Source: Alphaproteobacteria bacterium
GTDB taxonomy: Bacteria; Pseudomonadota; Alphaproteobacteria; UBA9219
Assembly: GCA_028690155.1 (NCBI GenBank)
Contig: JAQVBU010000007.1
Location: 1-37,230, forward strand
DNA length: 37,230 bases
Direction: 5' to 3'
The first letter of the stretch is position 1; the number at the start of each line of letters is the position of its first letter. This document shows, piece after piece, positions 15,742 through 23,989 of this stretch. The position numbers were made by a program, and so were the translations under genes. The notes beneath the pieces are model-generated. The model had not been told where the DNA came from. It saw only the letters and a list, made by a program, of their open reading frames with translations, and ran no database searches.

Positions 15742-16421
15742 CACGATCGTTTCCATAGAGGATTCTTAAGCGTGTCGAGAAAGACGTCGTGTGCCGCGCG
15801 TTCCTCGGCGGGTACGGAAAAAACGCGCGGTTTGCGCGGCATTGCCGGAGCGCGCACAACCTCGCCGTTCTCCGAAGACTTTTGGGCGGACAGCATATCC
15901 AAGCCCGGTTGCCGCCCCCCGCGCAGTTCCAGATAGACTTCGGCCAAAAGTTGAGCGTCCAGCAAGGCGCCATGCAGCTGTCGTCCCGACGCGTCAATGC
16001 CGAACCTTTTGCACAAGGCGTCCAACGAGGCCGGGGATCCAGGAAACATTCTGCGGGCGATCGCCACCGTGTCGATGGCCCGTTCGGCCTCAAGCCTTTT
16101 GAATCCGCATCGCGTCAATTCAGCGTTGACGAAGTTCATATCGAAAGTCGCGTTATGCGCGACAAGCGGCGAATTCTCGATAAAAGCCAAAAAATCATCG
16201 ACTTTTTCGGCAAACAGCGGCTTGTCGGCTAAAAACTCATCCGTCAAACCGTGAACCATGGCGGCTTCAGACGGCATGGATCTTTCCGGGTTCAGGTAAA
16301 CCTGAAACGTGCGTCCCGTTGTCACGTGATTATGAAGCTCGACGCATCCGATTTCGACGATTCGGTCTCCACGAAGAGGTTCAAGGCCTGTTGTTTCTGT
16401 ATCAAAAACGATTTCGCGCAT
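15741..16421 (-). CDS. dnaQ: DnaQ-family 3'-5' exonuclease (DNA polymerase III epsilon)
   Basis: A 226-residue proofreading exonuclease of the DEDDh class. Exo I is VFDTETTGL (residues 5-13), exo II is AHNATFDMNFV near residue 90 and exo III is HGALLDAQLL near 150, with the catalytic His and Asp. The C-terminal 60 residues, after the exonuclease fold, would bind the polymerase alpha subunit, and the length suits a replicative epsilon subunit. It is first in a minus-strand set with rimI and fzlA, divergent from a glycosyltransferase gene with about 100 nt between. Confidence 0.93.
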   Translation of the reverse strand: MREIVFDTETTGLEPLRGDRIVEIGCVELHNHVTTGRTFQVYLNPERSMPSEAAMVHGLTDEFLADKPLFAEKVDDFLAFIENSPLVAHNATFDMNFVNAELTRCGFKRLEAERAIDTVAIARRMFPGSPASLDALCKRFGIDASGRQLHGALLDAQLLAEVYLELRGGRQPGLDMLSAQKSSENGEVVRAPAMPRKPRVFSVPAEERAAHDVFLDTLKNPLWKRS

Positions 16422-16523
16422 ATCGATATTATCCTTTTTTTGTTATATTATCAGGCCGGTTGGGGAAGGGGTAGCGATTCGCTTCTTGAAAAAGAACTTG
16501 TTGGCTAAAAAGAAAGTTTCGCC

Positions 16524-17456
16524 GTGACATCAGCGCGTGAACGCATTCTTGTTATTCGTTTAGGGGCCTTGGGCGACCTTATCTTTTGTTTCCGTGCCTT
16601 TCATGCCATAAGGCAGGCCCATCCGGAAGCCGATATCGCCCTTCTTACGCGTGCGCCTTTTGTCTCTTTCGCGGAAAAAATGCCGTGGTTCGATCGCGTG
16701 TTCGTCGATACACACCCAACCTTAAGAACGCCTTTTTCTTGGCTCCGTCTTCGCCGGACGATCCGGACCTTTGCGCCTGACCGAATTTATGATTTTCAAG
16801 GGAAGAGGCGGCAAAGCATTCTTTATATGTTGCTGGGCGGTCCGTGGGGGCCTGCGTGGTCGGGGGCGGCACCCGCGTGCCGTTATCCGCGTCCTTGGCC
16901 TCCTGCGCCGGGGATGAGCTTTCAATCTTTCACGATGGCTCAATTGCGCGCGGCGGGGGTCAAGGATGCCGGGGTTCCCGACGTATCGTGGCTTGACGCT
17001 CCGGTTGACCGTTTTTCTCTTCCCTCCCGTTATGTCGTTCTTCTTCCCGGCTGTTCCCCTCAAGCGCTTCATAAGAGGTGGTCGGCCGAGAAGTTTGCCC
17101 TTTTGGCCCGGGCTCTTCAAAAAAAAGGCATGGCGTGTGTTGCTCTGGGCACGAAAGATGATGCTTTGCCGATCGAGACCCTTTGTGCCGAGGCTCCCGG
17201 CACCATCAATTTATGCGGAAAAACCAATCTCTTCGAGGTGGCCGGCATTCTTCGCCGCGCTCAATGCGTCATTGGCAACGATACCGGACCCTTGCATATG
17301 GCTGCGGCCTTGTGTGTGCCGACGGTGGCTCTTTTTTCAGGACGCTCAAATCCTGTATGGTCGGCGCCTCCGGGCCCCAAAGTTTTGTGCCTTTGCCGCG
17401 ACTCGTTGGAGGATTTAAGTGTGCCCGATGTCTTGGCGGCTGTGGGGGGACTATAG
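16524..17456 (+). CDS. Glycosyltransferase family 9 (heptosyltransferase-like)
   Basis: A 310-residue GT9 enzyme, the family of ADP-heptose:LPS heptosyltransferases. The N-terminal RILVIRLGALGDLIFCFRAFHAIRQAHPEA is the standard opening; KRWSAEKFALLARAL and CVIGNDTGPLHMAAALCVPTVALFSG form the nucleotide-sugar site in the C-terminal half. It would act at the inner face of the cytoplasmic membrane in LPS core assembly, though the sugar cannot be told. It starts with GTG at 16524 after GAAAG. Its 3' end overlaps the convergent fliX by 6 nt. There are no other LPS genes here, so it is a single-gene unit. Confidence 0.87.
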   Translation: MTSARERILVIRLGALGDLIFCFRAFHAIRQAHPEADIALLTRAPFVSFAEKMPWFDRVFVDTHPTLRTPFSWLRLRRTIRTFAPDRIYDFQGKRRQSILYMLLGGPWGPAWSGAAPACRYPRPWPPAPGMSFQSFTMAQLRAAGVKDAGVPDVSWLDAPVDRFSLPSRYVVLLPGCSPQALHKRWSAEKFALLARALQKKGMACVALGTKDDALPIETLCAEAPGTINLCGKTNLFEVAGILRRAQCVIGNDTGPLHMAAALCVPTVALFSGRSNPVWSAPPGPKVLCLCRDSLEDLSVPDVLAAVGGL

Positions 17457-17873
17457 CGGCGCGTGCTTCGCCAGCTCGACTTGCGCTCGAAGGTCGATTT
17501 CGTCGAGAATTTCTGCAAGACGGGGGTCTTGAACCTGGGCCCGCCGCGTTTGGACTACATGGGCCAATTGTAAAAGTTTGTCGCGCGAAACCCCGCCATC
17601 GAGAAGGTCGAGTCTCAGATCGTCAAGGCGATCCAAGATATCTTCGGCGCGCAGTTTGCCTTTCGACGCTCGTGCCAACGCGTCATCCACTTCCTGAAGG
17701 CCTAAAATGCCGGAAACGCCTGCAGAACTGGCGACAGTCGAGGGGGCGCTGGTCTCCTCGCTTTCTCCGAGTTCTTCGGCAAAGGAAACCCCGCCGGACG
17801 ACGAGGGTCGCGCGACGCGTTTGATCGTTTGGCTTGTTCTTATCTTTCCTAAACCGTCAATTTTGTCGATCAC
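17451..17873 (-). CDS. fliX: Flagellar assembly regulator FliX
   Basis: A 140-residue protein matching FliX, the alphaproteobacterial trans-acting factor that links completion of early flagellar structures to activation of sigma-54 genes via FlbD. It has a Ser/Gly-rich N-terminus and a helical C-terminus (VDDALARASKGKLRAEDILDRLDDLRLDLLDGG and ILDEIDLRAQVELAK). As in Caulobacter it is divergent from flgI. The start is GTG at 17873; the ATG just upstream runs into TGA. GGAAGGGA lies about 11 nt before. FlbD is not in the window. Confidence 0.8.
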   Translation of the reverse strand: MIDKIDGLGKIRTSQTIKRVARPSSSGGVSFAEELGESEETSAPSTVASSAGVSGILGLQEVDDALARASKGKLRAEDILDRLDDLRLDLLDGGVSRDKLLQLAHVVQTRRAQVQDPRLAEILDEIDLRAQVELAKHAPL

Positions 17874-17896
17874 GAGGCTTTCATCCCTTCCTTATT

Positions 17897-17931
17897 AGGC
17901 AAATTATGCCTTCTCTAAGATATAGCTTAGA
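17897..17931. promoter_or_regulatory. Two adjacent palindromes upstream of fliX
   Basis: AGGCA-AATTA-TGCCT (17897-17911) is followed 2 nt later by TCTAAG-ATATAG-CTTAGA (17914-17931). Both lie 24-58 nt upstream of the fliX GTG, where its promoter should be, and about 80 nt from the flgI sigma-54 site. They may be binding sites for an activator such as an FlbD- or CtrA-like protein. No exact CtrA box (TTAA-N7-TTAA) is visible. Confidence 0.4.
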
Positions 17932-18009
17932 TCCGAAGCTGTTCAAAGGAGATTGGAAAAAATAATTTCAGAACAACCTATTACGATGAAAAAGCCTTGT
18001 AGGCGCTGT

Positions 18010-18026
18010 TTGGCACGACTCTCGCA
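18010..18026 (+). promoter_or_regulatory. Sigma-54 promoter for flgI
   Basis: TTGGCACGA-CTC-TCGCA matches the RpoN consensus YTGGCACGrNNNTTGCW with one mismatch (TCGC for TTGC). The GG and GC doublets are separated by the required 10 nt. The start point would fall near 18037, about 37 nt before the flgI ATG. Confidence 0.75.
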
Positions 18027-18073
18027 ACAAAGAGACGGAAAAACTTGCCGCGTTCGGGAAAGCAGAGAGGATT

Positions 18074-19243
18074 ATGCGCCGTCCAAAGTTTCATCTTTTT
18101 CTTTCGTGCCGTATACGCCATGCCGTTGTTTGCGCTGCCGTTTATGCCGTCGCTGCTGGGGTAGGACTTCTTTTCTCCCAGCCTGCTTTGGCCGCTTCGC
18201 GAATTAAGGACATCGTTAACGTCGAGGGTGTGCGCGATAATATCCTTGTCGGTTACGGTCTTGTGGTTGGGCTTAATGGAACGGGCGATTCGTTGACTAA
18301 CGTTCCGTTCACCGCCCGCAGCCTTGTGGGTATGTTGGAACGGTTGGGAATCAATTCTCGTGAGGATTTGGATAGCCTCAAGACCAAGAATATTGCGGCC
18401 GTGATGGTTACGGCGACGCTGCCGCCTTTTTCCGCTCAGGGATCGCGCGTGGACGTTGTCGTTTCGACCATGGGCGACGCCAAGAGTTTGCAAGGAGGAA
18501 CGCTTCTTGTTACGCCTTTGCAGGGCGCTGATGGCGAGGTTTACGCTGTGGCGCAAGGTTCTGTCGCTTCAGGGTTCAGCGCTTCGGGGCAGAGCGGATC
18601 CAGCATCACCAAAGGTGTGCCGACGTCGGGGCGGATTCCGTCCGGAGCGATTGTCGAAAGAGAGGTCCTCTTCCGTCTTTCGGCGTTGCAGACCATGCGC
18701 CTTTCGTTGCGCAACCCGGACTTTACGACCGCCAAGCGTGTGGCGGATGTCATCAATGGCCATGTCAAGACACGGGTCGCTGACGCGTTAGATCCCGCGA
18801 CAATCCGGCTTACCGTTCCGGAGGCGCGGCGTCCCGATCTTGTCGGTTTCATGACTGAAATCGAACAGCTTAAGGTCGTTCCTGACGAGATCGCGCGCGT
18901 TGTTGTGGATGAGCAGTCCGGCATTATCGTGATGGGTGAGGCGGTGCATATCAATACCGTGGCGATCGCGCAGGGCAATTTGACCATTAAGATCAGCGAA
19001 ACGCCCTATGTATCCCAGCCCTTGCCGGGGGCGCGCGTCGGAACGACACAGGTTGTGCCCCAGACGGACATTGATATCGACGAGGGCGCCGGGAAAAAGC
19101 TTGCGTTGCTGCAGGGCGGCGTCAGTCTTCAGGATCTTGTGCAAAGCCTTAATGCGCTCGGTATCGGTCCGCGCGATATGATCCAGATCTTGCAGTCGAT
19201 CAAGGCCGCCGGGGCGCTTCAGGCCGAGTTGGAGGTGCTGTGA
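18074..19243 (+). CDS. flgI: Flagellar P-ring protein FlgI
   Basis: Forms the P-ring around the flagellar rod in the periplasm. The 389-residue precursor has a signal peptide ending near QPALAA (about residue 40), then ASRIKDIVNVEGVRDNILVGYGLVVGLNGTGD, an unmistakable FlgI opening, and the family's long conserved beta-rich core through VVPQTDIDIDEGAGKKL and the C-terminal LVQSLNALGIGPRDMIQILQSIKAAGAL. AGAGAGGATT precedes the ATG. A sigma-54 site lies upstream. flgH and flgA are not adjacent. The stop overlaps the next gene as TGATG. Confidence 0.97.
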   Translation: MRRPKFHLFLSCRIRHAVVCAAVYAVAAGVGLLFSQPALAASRIKDIVNVEGVRDNILVGYGLVVGLNGTGDSLTNVPFTARSLVGMLERLGINSREDLDSLKTKNIAAVMVTATLPPFSAQGSRVDVVVSTMGDAKSLQGGTLLVTPLQGADGEVYAVAQGSVASGFSASGQSGSSITKGVPTSGRIPSGAIVEREVLFRLSALQTMRLSLRNPDFTTAKRVADVINGHVKTRVADALDPATIRLTVPEARRPDLVGFMTEIEQLKVVPDEIARVVVDEQSGIIVMGEAVHINTVAIAQGNLTIKISETPYVSQPLPGARVGTTQVVPQTDIDIDEGAGKKLALLQGGVSLQDLVQSLNALGIGPRDMIQILQSIKAAGALQAELEVL

Positions 19244-19719
19244 TGGATGGGGTTCTTCCTTTATCCTCGACTTTCGATGCGGCGCTGTCTTCGGCAAACG
19301 TTTTCTCGGCCATGACGTCGCGTCCTGCAACGCGCGCTTCGGTCGACGCGGCGGCTCGGGAATTTGAGGCCATGTTCGCCAGCCAGCTTGTCAAGCCCAT
19401 GTTTGATACGGTTCCGGTCGACGATAGGTTCGGCGGCGGGCAGGGCGAAGAAGTGATGCGCGCTCTTTTGGTTCAGGAGTACGGCCGGGCCATCGCGCGG
19501 ACCGGCACTTTGGGCATCGCCTCTCAGGTCAAGGAGGTCATGCTGAAGGCGCAGGAGGCCCCTGGAACCCGCAGGGCCCTGACGAAAAGCAAAGAGATTG
19601 AAAAAGCCGAACGCAAGGATTCTTTCTATGAACCGCCTTTGACCGACGGCCTTTTTGCGTCGTCGTCCGCCTCATTCGACGATCGTGTAACGAAAGAAGG
19701 ACTCGATGTTGCCTATTGA
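19243..19719 (+). CDS. flgJ: Rod-binding protein, FlgJ N-terminal type (CheL)
   Basis: A 158-residue protein with only the rod-binding domain of FlgJ: AAREFEAMFASQLVKPMFDTV and FGGGQGEEVMRALLVQEYGRAIAR at about residues 36-90. The muramidase domain of enterobacterial FlgJ is missing, as is usual in alphaproteobacteria, where the protein is called CheL. It would act as a scaffold for rod assembly in the periplasm. The last 55 residues are polar and apparently disordered. ATG 19243 overlaps the flgI stop (TGATG); a GTG one codon earlier is possible. The 3' end overlaps the next gene by 14 nt. Confidence 0.88.
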   Translation: MDGVLPLSSTFDAALSSANVFSAMTSRPATRASVDAAAREFEAMFASQLVKPMFDTVPVDDRFGGGQGEEVMRALLVQEYGRAIARTGTLGIASQVKEVMLKAQEAPGTRRALTKSKEIEKAERKDSFYEPPLTDGLFASSSASFDDRVTKEGLDVAY

Positions 19720-20185
19720 TAAAAATCTTGTTCGCGTCCTTGACGGCGCTCCGCACATTGTCGTTTCGACCATGGCGTTGATGGAGGAACTGGTTCAGGT
19801 TTTAGGCCGGGAAGAAACCGTCGTCACAAAAAGACTGATGGAAGAACATGCGGCCCTTTTGAAGCGCAAGCAATGGTTGGCTGCGAATTATAGGGCCAAC
19901 ATGACATCGATTCTCAAGAACCCTTCGCTTGCTAAGGGGCTTTCCGATGAAGCCAAGGCTGCGGTGCGCGAAATGTCCGATCGCTTAACCAAGGCGGCCG
20001 CATCGAACGCGCGTATGCTTAAGGCGGCGTCCGAGGCAACCTGTCGTTTGGTTCAGAACGTTATGGCGATGGTTAAGCGCGAAACGTTGCCTCAGCAGGT
20101 CTATAAAAACCACGCCAAAGCTCATTTGCATCTTGGTCGCCACAGCCCCTCCTGTCGGGCCGTTGCTTTTAGTCGTATCGTTTAG
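19706..20185 (+). CDS. flgN: FlgN-like flagellar chaperone
   Basis: A 159-residue, mostly helical protein in the position and with the character of FlgN, the cytoplasmic export chaperone for the hook-filament junction proteins FlgK and FlgL. The helical part is MALMEELVQVLGREETVVTKRLMEEHAALLKRKQWLAANYRANM and the following coiled region to about residue 130; the C-terminal tail is basic. GAAGGA lies 5 nt before ATG 19706. It overlaps flgJ by 14 nt and precedes fliK by 11 nt. FlgN sequences are weakly conserved, so the call depends partly on context. Confidence 0.72.
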   Translation: MLPIDKNLVRVLDGAPHIVVSTMALMEELVQVLGREETVVTKRLMEEHAALLKRKQWLAANYRANMTSILKNPSLAKGLSDEAKAAVREMSDRLTKAAASNARMLKAASEATCRLVQNVMAMVKRETLPQQVYKNHAKAHLHLGRHSPSCRAVAFSRIV

Positions 20186-20196
20186 GGGGGATGCCT

Positions 20197-22008
20197 ATGA
20201 TTCAGGCCGGGGCTCTGTCGCAAACATCCACTCATACCATGGCAAGCTCCGCTTCGTCGTCGAAACAGAACGGGGATGACGGTTCGCTGTCGGCTCTGTT
20301 TTCGAGTTTGGTCGATGCGGGATCTTTTGATCAAGGCGAGAAGCCTGCGGTAGGCGCGCCTTCTGACGAGGCTTGTGCGGAAGGGACGGGAGCCTTTGGC
20401 GATGACGCGCGGTGGAGGACGGTTTTGAATGACATGGTCGCGCTTTTTCGACAAAACGCCGACATGGGTCGCGTGCCGACGGATTCAGGCAATGGCGGAG
20501 ACGAGGGCGTCCTCGCCGTCCAGAGCGAGGAGGGCCGGCTCGACGATTCCGAAGAAGAGAAAAAAAAAGACTCATCGGACAATGGGATTCTTGATGCGTT
20601 TGCCGGACTCTTTACCTTGATGCAACAAGGTATACGCGAGGACGAGGCTTCTCGCCGGATAGCGATGGGCGATGGAGAAACGGGTGCTTTGACGGAAGTG
20701 GATTCGGCGGCCCATACGCAAGGCTTCTTCGGGCGGACATTGGAAGAAGGATATGAGAGCGAAGATGCGGCAACGTTGAGGGATTTTTCTGCCCTGATGA
20801 AGGGTGGCGATGCCGATGACAACGATTTTTTTCTTGCGTTGGATTCTCTGGCATTGGATTCGGATCATGAAGAATTTTTTGACGTTGCGGCGTTATCGAT
20901 CGAGCCCAAGGCGACGGCTGCCGAGGGTTTGACCGGCTTGGAAGAGAACGCGGTCGACGCGGGTGTTTCGACGCCCTTTGATGAATCGATCGCCGCCCAA
21001 GGCTTTTTGACGCAAGCCCAAAGCGGCAGGCAAAATAAGAAGACGGGGGGCGCCGATGGCGAGGCCTTGACGCGACTTTCTTCGTCGAGCCTAAAGGAAC
21101 AAGGCGCGGCGGGGGGGGGGGAAAGTTTTGATGATTTATCCTCTGCCGAGGAAGACGACGCGGAGGCGTCGGACTTTGCGGATAGAGATATCTTCGGAGA
21201 GGCGGCGCGCGAGGCGGCCTTGCGGACGCTTTTGGCCAAGACAACGCAGACCAAGACGGCGACGGCTTTTCATGCCCCTGTTTTTTCCGGAACGATTCCG
21301 TCCGGGCCGAATGAGAAACCCGGCGCGATTTCGATGCTGCCGGATAACACGGGGGATGCTTCGACGGCGGACGATTCCGTTCTCGATGAGGGGCTGGCGA
21401 AGACGGATTCATCTTCAGGATCCCCTTTATCCTCTGGTTCGGCACAGGCTTTGGGAAGCATGGCCGATGGGGCGCGGGCGGAGGGAACCTCGCCGTTTGC
21501 GAATGCGCTTTCCTTCGCGCGTCAAAAGGGGGCTTCTCAGACGCCCAGTTATGCGGAAACGACACGGCAGGTGATCGTTCAACTCCGTCAGAATATCAAA
21601 AACGGGCAGAGCGTTATGGCTATTCAGCTTAGCCCTCGCGAGTTAGGGGGCATCGCGGTTCGGCTTTCTTTCGGATCGAATGGGCATGTGCGGGGCTCTG
21701 TTACGGCGGACAATCCTGAGACGCTTGAGCTCCTTAAAAAAGATTCCGATGCGCTGATCCAATGCTTGCAGGATGCCGGTCTTCATGCCGAGACAGGGTC
21801 CCTTGATTTTGGTCTGGGCGGCCAAGATTCGGGCGCAGGGCAGACAGCCTATGACTCGGGAGAAGGGGTCGCGTCCGTTGAAGAATCTGGCACAGAATCT
21901 GCATTGTTTTCGGATGTCGGGGTCGACAATTCGGAAAAGGGGTCGGACACGGCGGTGGTTTCAGAGACCTATTACATTACGCCCAATGGCGTGAACATTC
22001 GCGTGTAG
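20197..22008 (+). CDS. fliK: Flagellar hook-length control protein FliK
   Basis: FliK measures the hook and switches export from hook to filament. The 603-residue chain is long and acidic, rich in Ser, Asp, Glu, Gly and Ala (residues 1-450, low complexity as in FliK rulers). A folded C-terminal domain occupies about residues 455-545: VIVQLRQNIKNGQSVMAIQLSPRELGGIAVRLSF followed by GSVTADNPETLELLKKDSDALIQCLQDAGL. This matches the Flg_hook domain. ATG 20197 is chosen because the GGGGGG Shine-Dalgarno ends 6 nt before it, whereas the ATG at 20191 directly abuts that run. The coding region holds an 11-G tract at 21111-21121, which must stay at this length modulo 3 to keep the C-terminal domain in frame. 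Confidence 0.88.
   Translation: MIQAGALSQTSTHTMASSASSSKQNGDDGSLSALFSSLVDAGSFDQGEKPAVGAPSDEACAEGTGAFGDDARWRTVLNDMVALFRQNADMGRVPTDSGNGGDEGVLAVQSEEGRLDDSEEEKKKDSSDNGILDAFAGLFTLMQQGIREDEASRRIAMGDGETGALTEVDSAAHTQGFFGRTLEEGYESEDAATLRDFSALMKGGDADDNDFFLALDSLALDSDHEEFFDVAALSIEPKATAAEGLTGLEENAVDAGVSTPFDESIAAQGFLTQAQSGRQNKKTGGADGEALTRLSSSSLKEQGAAGGGESFDDLSSAEEDDAEASDFADRDIFGEAAREAALRTLLAKTTQTKTATAFHAPVFSGTIPSGPNEKPGAISMLPDNTGDASTADDSVLDEGLAKTDSSSGSPLSSGSAQALGSMADGARAEGTSPFANALSFARQKGASQTPSYAETTRQVIVQLRQNIKNGQSVMAIQLSPRELGGIAVRLSFGSNGHVRGSVTADNPETLELLKKDSDALIQCLQDAGLHAETGSLDFGLGGQDSGAGQTAYDSGEGVASVEESGTESALFSDVGVDNSEKGSDTAVVSETYYITPNGVNIRV
21111..21121 (+). repeat. G11 homopolymer inside fliK
   Basis: Eleven consecutive G occur within the fliK coding sequence, encoding part of AAGGGES. 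It is by far the longest homopolymer that I saw in the window. Slipped-strand mispairing here would remove the C-terminal export-switch domain. Sequencing error in run length is possible, but the frame is open as given. Confidence 0.9.
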
Positions 22009-22024
22009 AAAAGAGGGGGGAACA

Positions 22025-22786
22025 ATGTCCGTCGGAGCCGTAAGCAGCCTTACAACCCTTGCCTCGAACACGGCCAGTTCAGCGTCGAGCGCGGCGAGCC
22101 AAGCGTCGTCTCTAAGCCTTGATTTTCAAACATATCTTGAAATTCTGACAACCCAACTTCAGCATCAGGACCCCACAAACGCGACGGATCCGAATCAATT
22201 CACGCAAGAATTGATTATGATGGAGCAGGTGCAGGCCCAGATTAACAACAACGAGGCTATCGAAAATCTGACCGAGGCGACCACGTCCAGCGCTCTTGCT
22301 TCCGGGGTCGGCTTTATCGGTAAATATGTCCGAGCCGCAACGGAAAATGGCGATTTCTCGCTGAAGGACAGTTCGGCCGAAATCGGCTATACGCTCGACG
22401 AGATGGCCAGCTCCGTCACCGTTACCGTCAAGGATTCCGACGGCAACACCATAACGTCCTTCAGCGGCGGCACCGCGGTTGGCGATAACTATGTTACATG
22501 GGACGGCACGCTCGAAGACGGAAGCGTGGCTGAAGACGGCGCTTATACCTTCTCGGTATCGGCAACCGACAGCACAGACGACGATGTTGACGTCAAGAAT
22601 CTTACGGCTCTTTTCAAAATCACGGCCGTGTCTTCGGCCAGCAATCAGGATGGTGTTTTGGTGCTCGATTCCGATTCCTTGAGCCTTTTGTCGACCGATG
22701 TGACAGGCATTTACACCGATGCCACAAAACCGGCATCGACTACGGCAAGCTATGCCTCGGCTGAGGATACGGCGACAGAGGGTTGA
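22025..22786 (+). CDS. flgD: Flagellar hook-capping protein FlgD
   Basis: A 253-residue hook assembly cap. The N-terminal part DFQTYLEILTTQLQHQDPTNATDPNQFTQELIMMEQVQAQI (about residues 35-78) is the FlgD signature; the FLGD Ig-like and Tudor-like region follows, with VTVTVKDSDGNTITSF and YVTWDGTLEDGSVAEDGAYTFSVSA. The N-terminus is Ser/Ala-rich, as in exported rod/hook proteins. It begins 16 nt after fliK with GAGGGGGGAACA before the ATG, so it shares the fliK transcript. flgE is not next to it; dnaJ follows. Confidence 0.93.
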   Translation: MSVGAVSSLTTLASNTASSASSAASQASSLSLDFQTYLEILTTQLQHQDPTNATDPNQFTQELIMMEQVQAQINNNEAIENLTEATTSSALASGVGFIGKYVRAATENGDFSLKDSSAEIGYTLDEMASSVTVTVKDSDGNTITSFSGGTAVGDNYVTWDGTLEDGSVAEDGAYTFSVSATDSTDDDVDVKNLTALFKITAVSSASNQDGVLVLDSDSLSLLSTDVTGIYTDATKPASTTASYASAEDTATEG

Positions 22787-22858
22787 TTTTAGGCTTATTA
22801 ACCATTGTATTTAGCTTTTCCTGACCCTATATAACGGGAACGTTTAGAGGTTTGGGGT

Positions 22859-23989
22859 ATGGCTAAAGAAGATTATTACGACCTATTGGGTGTTTCCCGC
22901 GACGCTTCGGCGGACGCGCTGAAAAAGGCTTATCGTAAGCTCGCCATGAAATATCATCCGGATCGCAACCCGGGGGATAAAGAGGCTGAGTATAAATTCA
23001 AAGAAATTAACGAAGCTTATGACGTGTTGCATGACGATCAACGTCGTGCGGCTTATGACCGCTATGGCCATGCGGCCTTCGAGCAAGGCGGTGTGGGCGG
23101 CATGGGGGGCTTCGATTTCGGCGCGGGCTTTTCGGACATTTTCGACGAGATGTTCGGCGAAATTTTGGGGGGTGGACGCCGTCGTTCCCGGAACGAAGGC
23201 GGCGCTCAACGAGGCGCCGATTTGCGCTATGATATGGAAATTTCTTTGGAAGAGGCTTTTTCCGGCATCACCAAGAAAATTACGATCCAAAGCGCTGTGG
23301 CCTGCGAAGCCTGTCATGGCACAGGGGCGACCCCGGGAACGTCGCCCGTCGAATGCCCCACATGCAAGGGACGGGGACGTGTGCGCGTGCAACAGGGCTT
23401 CTTTACGGTCGAGCATACGTGTCCGGCGTGTCATGGCGTGGGACGGATCATCAAGAACCCATGCAAGGAATGCGGTGGACAAGGACGCGTGCATAAGCAA
23501 AAGACATTGGCGGTTGAGATCCCGGCCGGGGTTGAGGACGGCATGCGTATCCGGCTTTCCGGCGAGGGAACGGCGGGCATTCGCGGGGGGCATGCGGGCG
23601 ACCTTTATGTTATTTTGAACGTCGAACCCCATAAAATTTTTCAGAGGGACGGCGCTAACCTTTACTGCCGAATTCCCATTTCGATGACCGAAGCGGCTTT
23701 GGGCGGCGTTGTCGAGGTTTCAACCATCGACGGCGATTCGGCCAAGGTGACCATTGAGGCGGGAACGCAATCGGGGCATCGCAGTTGCCTGAAGCGCAAG
23801 GGCATGTCCGTTTTGCATAGCGCGTCTCGCGGCGATCTTTATGTCGAGGTTATGGTCAAGACCCCGACGCGCCTGACTGAACGGCAGAAAGAGCTGTTGG
23901 CCGAGTTTGCCGTCGAGGCCGAGAAGAACAAGGACGAAGGCGAGGGATTCTTCTCGCGCGTCAAGGACGCCTTGGGCGGGCATAAATGA
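22859..23989 (+). CDS. dnaJ: Chaperone protein DnaJ
   Basis: The Hsp40 co-chaperone that stimulates DnaK ATPase activity and binds unfolded clients. The 376-residue chain has the J domain with HPD at 33-35, a Gly/Phe-rich linker ([21 protein letters not shown]), four zinc repeats ([32 protein letters not shown]) and the C-terminal substrate domain. The AGAGG upstream supports ATG 22859. dnaK is not next to it. A TATATA box lies about 24 nt before the start in the 72-nt gap after flgD, so it may have its own promoter; I see no clear heat-shock promoter. Its stop overlaps the ATG of a broken transporter gene (ATGA). Confidence 0.97.
   Translation: MAKEDYYDLLGVSRDASADALKKAYRKLAMKYHPDRNPGDKEAEYKFKEINEAYDVLHDDQRRAAYDRYGHAAFEQGGVGGMGGFDFGAGFSDIFDEMFGEILGGGRRRSRNEGGAQRGADLRYDMEISLEEAFSGITKKITIQSAVACEACHGTGATPGTSPVECPTCKGRGRVRVQQGFFTVEHTCPACHGVGRIIKNPCKECGGQGRVHKQKTLAVEIPAGVEDGMRIRLSGEGTAGIRGGHAGDLYVILNVEPHKIFQRDGANLYCRIPISMTEAALGGVVEVSTIDGDSAKVTIEAGTQSGHRSCLKRKGMSVLHSASRGDLYVEVMVKTPTRLTERQKELLAEFAVEAEKNKDEGEGFFSRVKDALGGHK

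Noticed and set aside
20612-21565. 317-codon open frame antisense to fliK
   Set aside because: Pro/Ser/Arg-rich mirror of the acidic low-complexity fliK region.
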